From Macrothele yani (taxonomy: Eukaryota > Arthropoda > Arachnida > Araneae > Macrothelidae): 64,000 nucleotides of DNA. Of this stretch, positions 44,224 through 54,305 are shown piece by piece. The position numbers were made by a program, and so were the translations under genes. Each line of letters opens with the position of its first letter. The first letter of the stretch is position 1. Below the pieces are notes generated by a model. It had not been told where the DNA came from. It did not search any database and saw nothing but the letters and a program-made list of their open reading frames with translations. The stretch lies in assembly GCA_039090855.1 (NCBI GenBank), contig CM077034.1, positions 12,351,970-12,415,969 on the forward strand, in the 5' to 3' direction.

Positions 44224-44830
44224 GTGCAAGTGAAGAGCCGAAATGAAAACCCTTGGAAGTCTGCAGCTTTCGACCGAGTTGCTATGGTAACCGTGATGTC
44301 AGTGCTTCATGAAGATAAAGACATTTCTACAGAAACTTGTGCCGCCCCGGTGGCGCAGGGGTCTAAGGCGTTGGCCTCTGATCATTCGTCCGAAGGGGTC
44401 CGGGTTCGAATCCCGTGAGGCATGGATGTTGTGTTTGTCTTACGGCACTGGCTCTTTCCCTTCCCTGGAACCAGTGACTCTAAATTAGGGACGGGCGACT
44501 GCTTATAGCCCATTGAGTTGCTCACGGTGGTCGTTAAACCTCAAAAAAAGAAAAAAAAAAAAAAAAACAGAAGCTTGTAAATTGGTTGCCCTCATTTTAA
44601 CCATTCCATCTACAAGTATGTCAATGGAAAGAATTTTTTCTTGCCTTACAAGAATACAAACTTACTCAAGAAACACTATTTCTCAAGATAGACTTGCTTC
44701 TTTGGCAAATATTTCTATTCAGAAAGATATTTTGTTGATGCTCATGAAGAAATAACCATTCTATGACGACATAATCGACAAATTTGCAGCTTTAAAAGAA
44801 AGAAGAATTGATCTGATATACAAAAAATAG
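44224..44830 (+). pseudogene. hAT transposase C-terminal part, split by a SINE
   Basis: The frame leading to SVLHEDKDISTETC (ending near 44340) continues after the SINE as KLVALILTIPSTSMSMERIF (from about 44579), CLTRIQTYSRNTISQDRLAS, a stop at 44753-44755, then FYDDIIDKFAALKERRIDL ending near 44830. This is the hAT C-terminal dimerisation domain of the ZMYM1-like group. It lies just upstream of a hAT 3' end, CCACGAGCCGCCACTG (44905-44920). One stop and the SINE make it inactive. The 5' end of the element was not found. Confidence 0.85.
44341..44567 (+). mobile_element. tRNA-derived SINE inserted in hAT transposase
   Basis: A full copy with poly(A). The flanking duplication ACAGAAACTTGT (44329-44340) and ACAGAAGCTTGT (44567-44578) matches at 11 of 12 positions. 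Removing the SINE and one repeat restores a continuous hAT transposase frame, which confirms the boundaries. Confidence 0.95.
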
Positions 44831-45034
44831 GTCAGTCGTCATATAGTGATTTTCATTGAAGACAATAGATATCTTTTCATATTACTCTTCACCTATTTTT
44901 TCAACCACGAGCCGCCACTGAGAGTGAAGCTTATTCAACCCACTGGCATGATCTGTGCACCAAAGCGGAAGCCCTACATGCAAGCAAGTTTTCCAGTCTG
45001 AGTCATGGTTCGTGGTTGGAGGAACATAAGTGCA

Positions 45035-46218
45035 TAATGCTACCCTTCTCCCATCACCACAGAAAAATGCTACCCTTTTTTTTTTTTGGAGGTTTAACGA
45101 CCACCGTGAGCAACTCAATGGGCTATAAGCAGTCGCCCGTCCCTAATTTAGGGTCACTGGTTCCAGGGAAAGGAGAGAGCCAGTGCCGTAAGACAAACAC
45201 AACATCCATTCATTCATTGATTGGAGGTTTAACGACCACCGTGAGCAACTCAATGGGCTATAAGCAGTCGCCCGTCCCTAATTTAGGGTCACTGGTTCCA
45301 GGGAAGGGAGAGAGCCAGTGCCGTAAGACAAACACAACATCCATTCATTCATTGATTGGAGGTTTAACGACCACCGTGAGCAACTCAATGGGCTATAAGC
45401 AGTCGCCCGTCCCTAATTTAGGGTCACTGGTTCCAGGGAAGGGAGAGAGCCAGTGCCGTAAGACAAACACAACATCCATGCCTCACGGGATTCGAACCTG
45501 GACCCCTTACGGACGAATGATCAGAGGCCAACGCCTTAGACCACTGCGCCACCGGGGCGGCAATGCTACCCTTCTCCCATCACCACAGAAAAATGCTACC
45601 CTTTTTTTTTTTTTTTGGAGGTTTAACGACCACCGTGAGCAACTCAATGGGCTATAAGCGCCGCCCCGGTGGCGCAGTGGTCTAAGGCGCTGGCCTCTGA
45701 TCATTCGTCCGTAAGGGGTCCGGGTTCGAATCCCGGTCAGGCATGGATGTTGTGTTTGTCTTACGGCACTGGATCTCTCCCTTCCCTGGAACCAGTGACC
45801 CTAAATTAGGGACGGGCGACTGCTTATAGCCCATTGAGTTGCTCACGGTGGTCGTTAAACCTCCAATCAAAAAAAAAAATGGGCTATAAGCAGTCACCCG
45901 TCCCTAATTTAGGGTCACTGGTTCCAGGGAAGGGAGAGAGCCAGTGCCGTAAGACAATCACAACACCCATTCATTCATTGATTGGAGGTTTAACGACCAC
46001 CGTGAGCAACTCAATGGGCTATAAGCAGTCGCCCGTCCCTAATTTAGGGTCACTGGTTCCAGGGAAGGGAGAGAGCCAGTGCCGTAAGACAAACACAACA
46101 TCCATGCCTCACCGGGATTCGAACCCGGACCCCTTACGGACGAATGATCAGAGGCCAACGCCTTAGACCACTGCGCCACCGGGGCGGCAATGCTACCCTT
46201 CTCCCATCACCACAGAAA
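45035..46218. mobile_element. Nested and tandem SINE cluster
   Basis: Block 1, 45076-45561 (minus): one tRNA-like head with three body units in tandem joined by (ATTC/CATT) repeats. Block 2, 45602-46188 (minus): head plus two body units, split by a plus-strand SINE at 45660-45878 with target duplication ATGGGCTATAAGC (45647-45659, 45879-45891). The flank AATGCTACCCTTCTCCCATC occurs three times, at 45036, 45562 and 46189, so blocks 1 and 2 arose with duplication of the flank. A 213-codon plus-strand frame at 45016-45657 is only repeat read-through. Confidence 0.9.
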
Positions 46219-46279
46219 AACATGCAGCTCCGGTAGTAAAGTGTACTACATTTTCTTCATTTATCCAAAAAATTCTGGG

Positions 46280-46500
46280 GCCGCCCCGGTGGCGCAGTGG
46301 TCTAAGGCGTTGGCCTCTGATTATTCGTCCGTAAGGGGTCCGGGTTCGAATCCCGGTCAGGCATGGATTTTGTGTTTGTCTTACGGCACTGGTTCTCTCC
46401 CTTCCCTGGAACCAGTGACCCTAAATTAGGGACGGGCGACTGCTTATAGCCCATTGAGTTGCTCACGGTGGTCGTTAAACCTCCAATCAAAAAAAAAAAA
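46280..46500 (+). mobile_element. tRNA-derived SINE
   Basis: Full-length copy with poly(A). AAAAAATTCTGGG before the head and again after the tail is the target duplication. Confidence 0.93.
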
Positions 46501-46575
46501 TTCTGGGAAGGGGGAGGGCGGCGCTGACGGGGGGCTCACCAACATTTTGGGTGGGCTCGTACCTGTTCAGCATGT

Positions 46576-46625
46576 TAAGTGCTCTGCTGCTACACTAAAA
46601 CTGTAGTGTAGCAGCAGAGCACTTA
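46576..46625. repeat. Perfect 22-bp hairpin with a 6-nt loop
   Basis: The arm TAAGTGCTCTGCTGCTACAC (plus TA) is followed by AAACTG and the exact complement. It could be the fused ends of a small transposon, a structured RNA or a cruciform. It is too short and too perfect for a typical miRNA precursor. Confidence 0.85.
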
Positions 46626-46689
46626 CCGTCTTTTCAGTCCCAGCTGCTAATCATTTATCAATTTTATCCGTTAAACATGTCATTTGCCG

Positions 46690-46850
46690 ATTTTTGCCTT
46701 AAAATTTGTGCTTTTACCCTAATTTCTTTACGTAGTTTGCGACGGGTTTATTATTTAATACGCACCGGGATGGAAAAAAAATGTTTTTGTAACTGCCGGT
46801 ATGCTCACTTACATTTTTCTTAACTACGCCATACCGGCCCACTTCGAACA
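46690..46850 (+). repeat. Unclassified dispersed repeat, copy 1
   Basis: AAAATTTGTGCTTTTACCCT through GGTATGCTCACTTAC to CCCACTTCGAACAT is similar to 53605-53760. CGGTATGCCATACCG, a 15-bp palindrome, lies just downstream (about 46970). I cannot assign it to a family. Confidence 0.65.
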
Positions 46851-47357
46851 TATTAATAATAAAAAAATTATTAATTTCTGAAGTTTCCACAGTAAAAATT
46901 AGTGGCATTGTGTAAATTCCGGGTAAAAAAAGTGCTGGCATGAAATACTAGAAAAAAAAAAAAAAAGTGTCGGTATGCCATACCGGCGTGTTCAATAATT
47001 TTTTTTTCTCAGTACATTTTTTCATTAAACGCTTTCTTTAAGTGAAGTTATTGGACTTGGAATACTCCCGCTCACACAGATAACATACAAGAATTCCATG
47101 ATTTCAGTCCACTCAGTGTACAGTAATTTTCTGGCTTCAGATTTTTTCTTGGACAGAATAACAATGAAATTTCAGTACAAAATCAAAATGTAGCTTTGTT
47201 TGCATGTGCTGTCCCCTATGAGTAACATTTGAAATTTATCAGAATTAATATTCTGCATCATAGTATTTTATTACTATTTTATACTTATTTCACATGAAAA
47301 TCATCATTCAGATTCATCGTATGTTTTCTCATAAAACTGGACAATTATGGTATAGTT

Positions 47358-48243
47358 CATGAAAGAAATACGGGATTACGCCATATAATAAAAATTTTTG
47401 AAGATGACAATCCGATTTTTGGCGTAAATGTGACAAGGATGGTAAGTCGGATAATATCCGAAAACTTGAACATTTTCATCGTCCTGGAGCGGGACTCGAA
47501 CCCGCGTCTCCCAGAAAACGCCCGGGTATGCTAACCACTACACCACCCAGAACGACCAAGTTTCCGCTTCTTTGCATCTTCAAAAATTTTTATTATACGG
47601 CGTAATCCCGTATTTCTTTCATGATTTATCTGCTTCTCCGGGCAAACACGGGATAAGAATAACCTCCAGATTCGCTAAACATGAATGCCGGTTGCTTCGA
47701 CTAGGGAATCCTGTGATGGTTAAATTCAAATTGATCGGAAGCTTGAAACTTGGTCGTTCTGGGTGGTGTAGTGGTTAGCATACCCGGGCGTTTTCTGGGA
47801 GACGCGGACTCGAGTCCCGTCCAGGACGATGAAAATTTTCAAGTTTTCGGATATTATCTGACTTACCATCCTTGTCACATTTACGCCAAAAATCGGATTA
47901 TCATCTTCAAAATTTGTATTATATGGCGTAATCCCGTATTTCTTTCATGATTTATCTGCTTCTCCGGGCAAACATGGGATAGGATTCTTAACCTCTAGAT
48001 TCGCTAAACATGAATGCCAGTTGCTTCGACTAGGGAATCCTGTGATGGTTAAATTCAAATTGATCGGAAACTTGAAACTTGATCGTTCTGGGTGGTGTAG
48101 TGGTTAGCATACCCGGGAGTTTTCTGGGAGACGCGTATTCGAGTTCCGTCCAGGACGATGAAAATTTTCATGTTTTCGGATATTATCTAACTTACCATCC
48201 TTGTCACATTTACGCCAAAAATCGGATTGTCATCTTCAAAAAT
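47358..48243. repeat. Foldback/tandem repeat with three tRNA-like modules
   Basis: The left arm (47358-47580) is inverted relative to two direct units of 328 bp. TCATGAAAGAAATACGGGAT starts the left arm and its complement lies in the centre (about 47602-47623) and again near 47926-47950. Each unit has a tRNA-like module and the flanks TTTACGCCAAAAATCGGAT and AAGTTTTCGGATATTATC. The structure parallels the 301-bp satellite, but the sequence is unrelated. Confidence 0.85.
47481..47553 (-). other. tRNA-like module of the 47-kb foldback (also at 47756-47827 and 48085-48156, plus)
   Basis: Minus strand: acceptor stem GTTCTGG with CCAGGAC, D arm GGTGTAGTGGTTAGCAT, anticodon arm CCCGG-GCGTTTT-CTGGG and T arm GCGGG-TTCGAGT-CCCGC, so a full cloverleaf can form. 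The base 5' of the would-be anticodon is C instead of U. The two plus-strand copies are slightly decayed (for example GACTCGAGTCC). A and B boxes are present. Confidence 0.8.
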
Positions 48244-48415
48244 TTGTATGGTTCAGTTTATGACATTCTTTGCTAACCTTCGGCTTTACCATAATGTGTC
48301 AGACGTTATCCTCAATCATCTCCGTGTTTTAAAACGAAATTGTCCTCAACTTTGCATTAAAATTGAGGACATGTCATTTTCCCTTCAATTTCATTCTCAC
48401 AAACCTGGTCAGCGT

Positions 48416-48617
48416 AGGTTTAACGACCACCGTGAGCAACTCAATGGGCTATAAACGGTCGACCGTCCTTAATTTAGGGTCACTGGTTCTAGGGAAGGGA
48501 GAGAGCCAGTGCCGTGAGACAAACACAACACACATGCCTCACCGGGATTCGAACCAAGACCCAACTCGGACGAATGATCATAAGCCATCGCTTAGACCAC
48601 TACGCGACCGGAGCGAC
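48416..48617 (-). mobile_element. Degenerate SINE
   Basis: The SINE body and head are recognisable (GGTTTAACGACCACCGTGAG, GGGATTCGAACC) but with many substitutions, for example AAACGGTCGACCGTCC. It lacks a clear tail. It is the oldest copy seen in this window. Confidence 0.85.
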
Positions 48618-49468
48618 CTGGATGCAGTTCATAACATTCTTTGCTAATACCTTTGGCTTTGTCATAACGTGTCAGATTTTGCCATCAGTCATGTCCTCAT
48701 TTTGAAATGAAATTGTCCTCAATTTTGCATTGAAACTAAGGACAACGTGACATTTTGCCCTCCATTTTGTTCTCAAAAATCTGGTCACCTTAGTTATGAG
48801 ATAGCGAGCAAAAGAAAAAAAGAGTACATCCGCTTAGCAACAGAGCAAAGTAACCCAAATGCGTCATGCATCGAGAAATTTCCCTCATCCTGGAAACACG
48901 CAGACAGTAATCGTCTCGTTCGTCATTCTGCGCATGCGTCCAACGCCCCCTACAGAATGCAATCAACGTTACGTAAGCGTTAGTCAGCATTCAGGAGCCT
49001 AGTAGACGTCAGACAGAAATCTGTTACACGCTGATATTTGTGGTTGCTAATTGCTTTATTGTTGTGTCAAAAAGCTCGTTATAAGTGCGAGGATTGAGAA
49101 TTATATTGGTAAGTAATTTTTTTGTTTAAAGTTTGCTAGGTTAGTTCGCAATTTGGGCAAAGAAATGCGGGTGAGCTGAGGTGTCATTTGATTCGGTTGG
49201 TCTTTGAGGGAACGGTTACCACCTGTTGAATTCGCTTCCAATTTCAAAGCTTCCCCAAGTTCAATAGTCTTGACCAGGGTTAATGTAAGTCATTCTACAT
49301 TTCCTACGAATATTTTCCATTCTTTATCAAATATGTTTTGCTTCAATTTGGTAGTTCAACACTTATTTTTTTTTTTGGAAGCCTGACAAATGTAGTTCAA
49401 CGGTTTCGTAGTAGCCTAATGTCGTCATTCTGAAAAAAGAAAAGGCAACTACGCAGTTTTAAAATATA
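48618..49468. other. Repeat-poor segment with a weak promoter/first-exon candidate
   Basis: Around 48930 the sequence CTGCGCATGCGTCC matches the NRF1 promoter motif and lies in a locally GC-richer stretch (48880-49000). About 180 bp further, ATTATATTGGTAAGTAATTT near 49104-49123 has a good splice donor (TTG|GTAAGT). These could be a host promoter and non-coding first exon, but no coding exon can be linked to them. Confidence 0.3.
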
Positions 49469-49559
49469 ATCTTATATTTAGTTCAGCAACGTATCTAAAT
49501 CTTATATTTAGTTCAGCAACTTATCCAAATCTTATATTTAGTCAGCAACGTATCCAAAG
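49469..49559 (+). repeat. 30-bp tandem repeat, three copies
   Basis: CTTATATTTAGTTCAGCAAC starts at 49471, 49501 and 49531. The third copy lacks one T. Confidence 0.9.
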
Positions 49560-51319
49560 TGCAGACATTGGTTCAAAACGAATACGCCTTTGTTTTATTA
49601 ACATCAAACTCGGAAATCCATTCTGTGAAGTGTTCAGTTTTTTCGAAACGAGAAAAAAAAAAAATGCAGAACTGCCCCTATTTTTTGATATTTTAAATGT
49701 GTTCATAATAAAGATACGAATCTTGGAATGACACGGATTTGCTTTCAGCCCAGCACGTATCTGAAGTGCTGGAACAGAGAATGTTGAACGAACAGTCAGG
49801 TAACTTTCGCCAGAAACCGGATATAACTAGTCTCAAAATGAACGATCTATTGTATAATTGTATGCACACTTCTAGAATTGCGGTTGTTTTTATACGTCTG
49901 TGAATGCCATGTTAGTATAACTGTAGCATACATTTCTCTGTTCAGTAGATGCAAGCTGGATTTTCCTTAGGTAGTTTAGCTATTGTTATAAAGTCTTTTG
50001 TGGTTTTCTAAAGCAGTTACCATTTTAAAAATAATTGAGCAGCTTTGAAAGTGTCTTAGATTTGCTTGTAAGTTGAAAAATGATATACTGTTTGATTGAA
50101 TGCCAATATTGTAGATTTTTTATGGTGTAATATACAGGGTGTGCAGTCTCTTTGCAACTTTGTACATTTATTACGAATGCACTGACTGTACGATAGTGTT
50201 CAACCCTAGAAATGAGGAGGGCAGGGTAATTTTCTGAAAAAGGGTACATTTGTATAAAGGCATGTTGTGTGCAAAATGTTGTCAGAACTTAAAAAAAGAG
50301 CACTTTGGGATGGCAGCAGGGCATATGTGGAAAAAAAGGGCAAATTTTTTTTTTTTTTTAAAAGAGGCATTTTATGTATTCATAAGTTTCAAACCCCAGT
50401 ATCCTACCTATCTCTCTAAAATCAACCTCTGACCCTGTTCTCATCCTAAGCATACCATTACATACAGTGGTGAAGTAGAAATAATTTTTTAAATGAGCAC
50501 TATGGTTTTTGTAGTATATATATTTTTGTATTTAATATATTTTTTTATGAAAATCAAAGAATGTAAATTAAAATTGACTTCAATATATTGAAATGGTTTC
50601 ATTAACATTCATTTACTCAATAAGAATCTGATCTACTTTTTCCATAACTAGAATGATTGTTTTACATTTAATTTCAATTAAAGCATGTTTTCTCAATCTG
50701 TAGTACCATTTTGTTTTATTGCAGAGCAAAAATATTTTAGTTTGTTCAAAGCAAAATTAATGTTCCAAAGACACTACTGTGCTCATCATGCAGAGGAAAC
50801 AAGACTCGATGGGGGGGGGGGGACAAAAGACTGCAAGGGAAAGTTGTTCCCATTTTGAACTTCAATTCTTTTGTTAACAAAAGCAATAATTATTGCTCTT
50901 TGTTGATAAGCAGGGAGTGACTAATCGATGCAAAATCTTGCACTTTCGAAAAAACTTAATAAAAGCTAGCTGCTGAAAGTTGGCTTGTGACGTCAGAGCT
51001 CCATTTGAAGTTCAGATATCCATTATCATTATTTCATGCTCAAACTTCCATGGGGAAAGTCTCCCCTTTCTTGAAGAGTGAATCTATAAATAGGTCACAC
51101 CCACTTATTTACTGAGCAGAGCGCTGTTTTTCTCCACGTGTGAGTTGGATGATAGAAAATGCCTTGCAAATTTATAGGTTTTTGAAAAATGCAAATAAAT
51201 TCTTTAGTAATGAAAAAAATAATTTGACCACCAAACCATATGGAAAAGCAAATTTTTCAAGCCTGGTGAGTCAAGCAACTTTTCATACCGGCCGCTGTGT
51301 TTTATCCAGTTGCCACACT
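49560..51319. other. AT-rich unique sequence, no gene supported
   Basis: No transposon, RNA gene or convincing coding frame was found. G-rich and T-rich homopolymers lie at 50811-50822 and about 50347-50360. Possible intron or intergenic host DNA. Confidence 0.5.
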
Positions 51320-51329
51320 GCTAGTGATG

Positions 51330-52098
51330 ACTCCTAATTTTTATCTTTACTTGGAACCAGTGGCATGTCGCATTGCCGTGCTGGAAGGTCCCAGGGAAGA
51401 CAAACTGCGTGTATGTGGTCTGCAAAGATGGGTTCATAACGAATTCGGTCCATAGTGCCTTCCACAGGTATGAGTGGACCCAGTGAATACTCCAAAAACA
51501 TTCCCCAGACCATAACGTTGCCCCCATGAGCTTGTGTTCTTCTGGCAGTGGTTGAAGAGTGTTTGCTTTCCGATATTTCTCGCCTTATACGCCAACGCCC
51601 ATCTGTTCAATGAAGCTGAAAACGTGACTCATCGGAGAAGGCAATCCTTTGCCAATCGGCAGAGGTCTAATTCCGATACTGCTGTGCAAATCTAAGCTTT
51701 TCTGCCAATGCACCTTCGTTAGCATAGGTGCAGTGACCATCAGTCTGCATCGGAGCCCCCATACACAGCAGGTTTCACTGAACTGTCGCTTTAGGCACAC
51801 TTCCGGTAGCCCCCCTGGTTCATTCGGCCAGTGAGTTGCTCCACTGTAGTGTGTCGATCAGCCCTCGCGCGCCTTCGCAGTCGACGTTCACCTCTCGCGT
51901 CGATGGCACGTGGTGCTCCGCAGTTTCTGCATCGCTTATTTGCAGTGGTTACCATTTCTCCAATCATGATACCCTTCAAACCACAGCAGCACACGAACAG
52001 TTCACAAACTGTGCTGTTCCAGAAATATTGCCACCCTTGGCCTGAAAGCCGATAATAATCCCTTTTTGCAAATCTGATAAATCGCTCCTTTTATCCAT
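51330..52098 (-). pseudogene. Tc1-like transposase remnant
   Basis: The ATG at 52098 starts MDKRSDLSDLQKGIIIGFQA, a Tc1-type helix-turn-helix. The protein then breaks repeatedly: later pieces are RWRIRREISE near 51590 and AHGGNVMVWGMFLEYSLGPL near 51460-51520, which lies between the first two catalytic Asp. The second Asp region and the final Glu are missing, so the C-terminal part is lost. Several stops and shifts. Confidence 0.75.
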
Positions 52099-52152
52099 GA
52101 CAGCAGCGAGCGATAAGTTTTCAGAATGCCTACAGCACACTTTATATATATA

Positions 52153-53008
52153 TCATCATCGTCGTCAACCATTATCAATCCACTGCTGGACGAAGGTCTC
52201 TCCAAGTTTCCTCCACAACGGTCTGTCTTGTGCCAGTCTCCTCCATGTCACTCCCGCATACTTTCGAATTTCATCCACCCATCTCCCATGTGGTCTTCTT
52301 CTGGGTCTTTTCCTGTCCCTTGGAATCCAATCAAAAATTCCGGCTGTCCATCGATGGTCTGTCCTTCTGGCAGTATGTCCAGCACGTTGCCATTTCAGGG
52401 ATTTAACTCTGATCATGATGTCTTCCACTCTTGTCATTTTTCGGATCCACGTGTTCCTCTTATCTCTCCTGGTTACACCAAGCATGCACCTCTCCAGGCT
52501 GCTTTGAGTTGTCTGCAGCCTTTGTATGTCTCTTTTAGTTAAGGTCCACGTCTCTGCACCATACGTAAGCACTGGAAGGATGCATTGATCAAACACTTTT
52601 CTTTTAAGACATAATGGCATATTGCTCTTGAAAATTATGCTGTTTCTTCCAAAAGCTCTCCATGCAAGTTTTGTACGCCGATTAATTTCTTCATCAATGT
52701 GACCCTCACTTGATATCTAATGTCCAAGATAAACGTATGTGTCTGTTATCTCCAGCTTTTCTCCATCAATCGATAAATCTTCATTTCTTGTAAAAGCATT
52801 GAACATCACTTTTGTCTTCTGAAAGTTCATTTTTAATCCCACTTCTTTAATCTTGTCAGCAAGTTCCTGGATCATACTCTGCAGCTCTGATGGGGTAGTT
52901 GCAAAAATGACTACGTCATCAGCAAAACGAAGGTGGGTTAGATAATCTCCATTAATCGTTATCCCAAGGAGAGGTTGTGATGTTACGCATCACCTGACCT
53001 TACATCCC

Positions 53009-53010
<2 letters not shown>
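52153..53010 (-). mobile_element. RTE LINE with 5' end joined to the RT region (internal deletion)
   Basis: On the minus strand the element starts GGGATGTAAGGTCAGGTGAT (53010), the same 5' leader as at 31449. After 45 bases it jumps (52966/52965) into the RT at GGGATAACGATTAATGGAG and continues to the 3' (GATGAT) tail at 52153. So the leader's end, the endonuclease and most of RT are deleted. The last 151 codons (52165-52620) are open, ending FVQQWIDNG. Confidence 0.85.
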
Positions 53011-53040
<30 letters not shown>

Positions 53041-53126
53041 CACCCTCCTAGCCAGTTCAAGACACGTATCTTCTTTCATTGACTATGCAATGTTGTCAAA
53101 AGTAGGCGGTCACAATGTGACAACTG

Positions 53127-54293
53127 TTGCATCTCCGTAGGTATCGGGCATCCAAAACTATCTCCGTAGGTATCGGGCATCTATCATGTAGATTTTTGTG
53201 TCTGTGAAGTATCTAATTACTCAAATCTTGAAAAGGAAAACAAATTAGATATAAATATGGGATTGAAATTATTGGTTTGGTGTAAGCACATTTAACTAAA
53301 GTAAAATTTTTATTTGTTCCTAAAGAAATGTTAGACCATTTTATGTATGGTGCTTAGGGTAATTAATGCTGAAAGGTTATGAATATTCCTATATGGGAAA
53401 AGTTCAGCCTTTTTCTTCTATGACCACTTTCATGTCTGCATTATTCTCTGTAGAAAGAGTGTTACAACTCAGTTTTTAGGTGGATTACAAAAAACCAAAA
53501 GAACCCCCCCCCCCCAAAAAAAATGATATATTTGTTTCAGCAGATCCACAAAATAACTGCTGTAGCAACACTTGTTGAAGTTCAGCCTTGGACAACATCG
53601 TGTCGGTGTTAAAATTTGTGCTTTCATCCTATTTTCTTTATGTAGTTTGTTGACGGGTTCATAATTTATTATACCGGGATGGTAAATGTTTGTTTTTTTA
53701 ACTGCTGGTATGCTCACTTGCTTTTTTGTTAACTACCGGTATGCCCACTTCGAACACTGATTTCATGTCGAATTACGTACTTACAAATACCTAATTTTTT
53801 TCCGGTATTTCCAGCCAAGTAATTTATGATGCTAAAACTACACATTTACTGAATTCTTGTTCACAGTCAACCAGTTGGTGTGTATTATATTTTTTCTAGT
53901 GTTTCCATTTCTTGTACCACATAAGATTCTATTTTTACTGTTGTACTAACCAGATTTTCAAAAATAAGTCTCTTTAAGTGAGAAATGTAATAAATTGACA
54001 TAGTGTGGTGTTAATTTAGTCCATCCTGTACAGAGGTTGGTGTTTTTGTACTGGTAAAAAGAGAAACAGAATACAGTGTAGTAATCAGAAAAAAAATTGA
54101 ATTTGTTACAATGTTTATTCGAATTGTATTCACTGTGTGAGAATCAAGTAATGAGTTTTTTTTTAAAATTGAAAAATGATTTTTTTTAAATTGTAAAACA
54201 AGGGTCAGGAAAGCATTTTTGTATATATGTCCTTTATCAGCTGTACAGTATTAAGTGTTTGCAGGAGACTTGTGCAGATTTATGCTGTGCATG
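53127..54293. other. AT-rich DNA; dispersed repeat copy at 53605-53760
   Basis: 53605-53760 matches the unclassified repeat at 46690-46850, including GGTATGCTCACTTGC and CCCACTTCGAACA. A short duplication of ATCTCCGTAGGTATCGGGCA lies near 53130-53180. Otherwise nothing is recognised. Confidence 0.55.
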
Positions 54294-54305
54294 ATCCCCA
54301 GGTTT

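Larger units (their letters stand above)
51320..53126 (-). mobile_element. Tc1-like element, split by an RTE insertion
   Basis: The right end (element 5') near 53126 reads, inverted, CAGTTGTCACATTGTGACCG. It matches the left end of the copy at 58444 (CAGTCTGGTCGCATTGTGACCG), including GCCTACTTTTGACA. The left end was not clearly found. An RTE (52153-53010) separates the 5' end from the transposase. Confidence 0.75.

Noticed and set aside
45016..45657. 213-codon open frame
   Set aside because: It is antisense to SINE heads and bodies and repeats the same ~45-residue block three times.
46604..46625. miR-15/16-like miRNA because of the AGCAGCA stretch
   Set aside because: The hairpin is only 50 nt and perfectly paired, unlike a miRNA precursor; the 7-base match is not informative.
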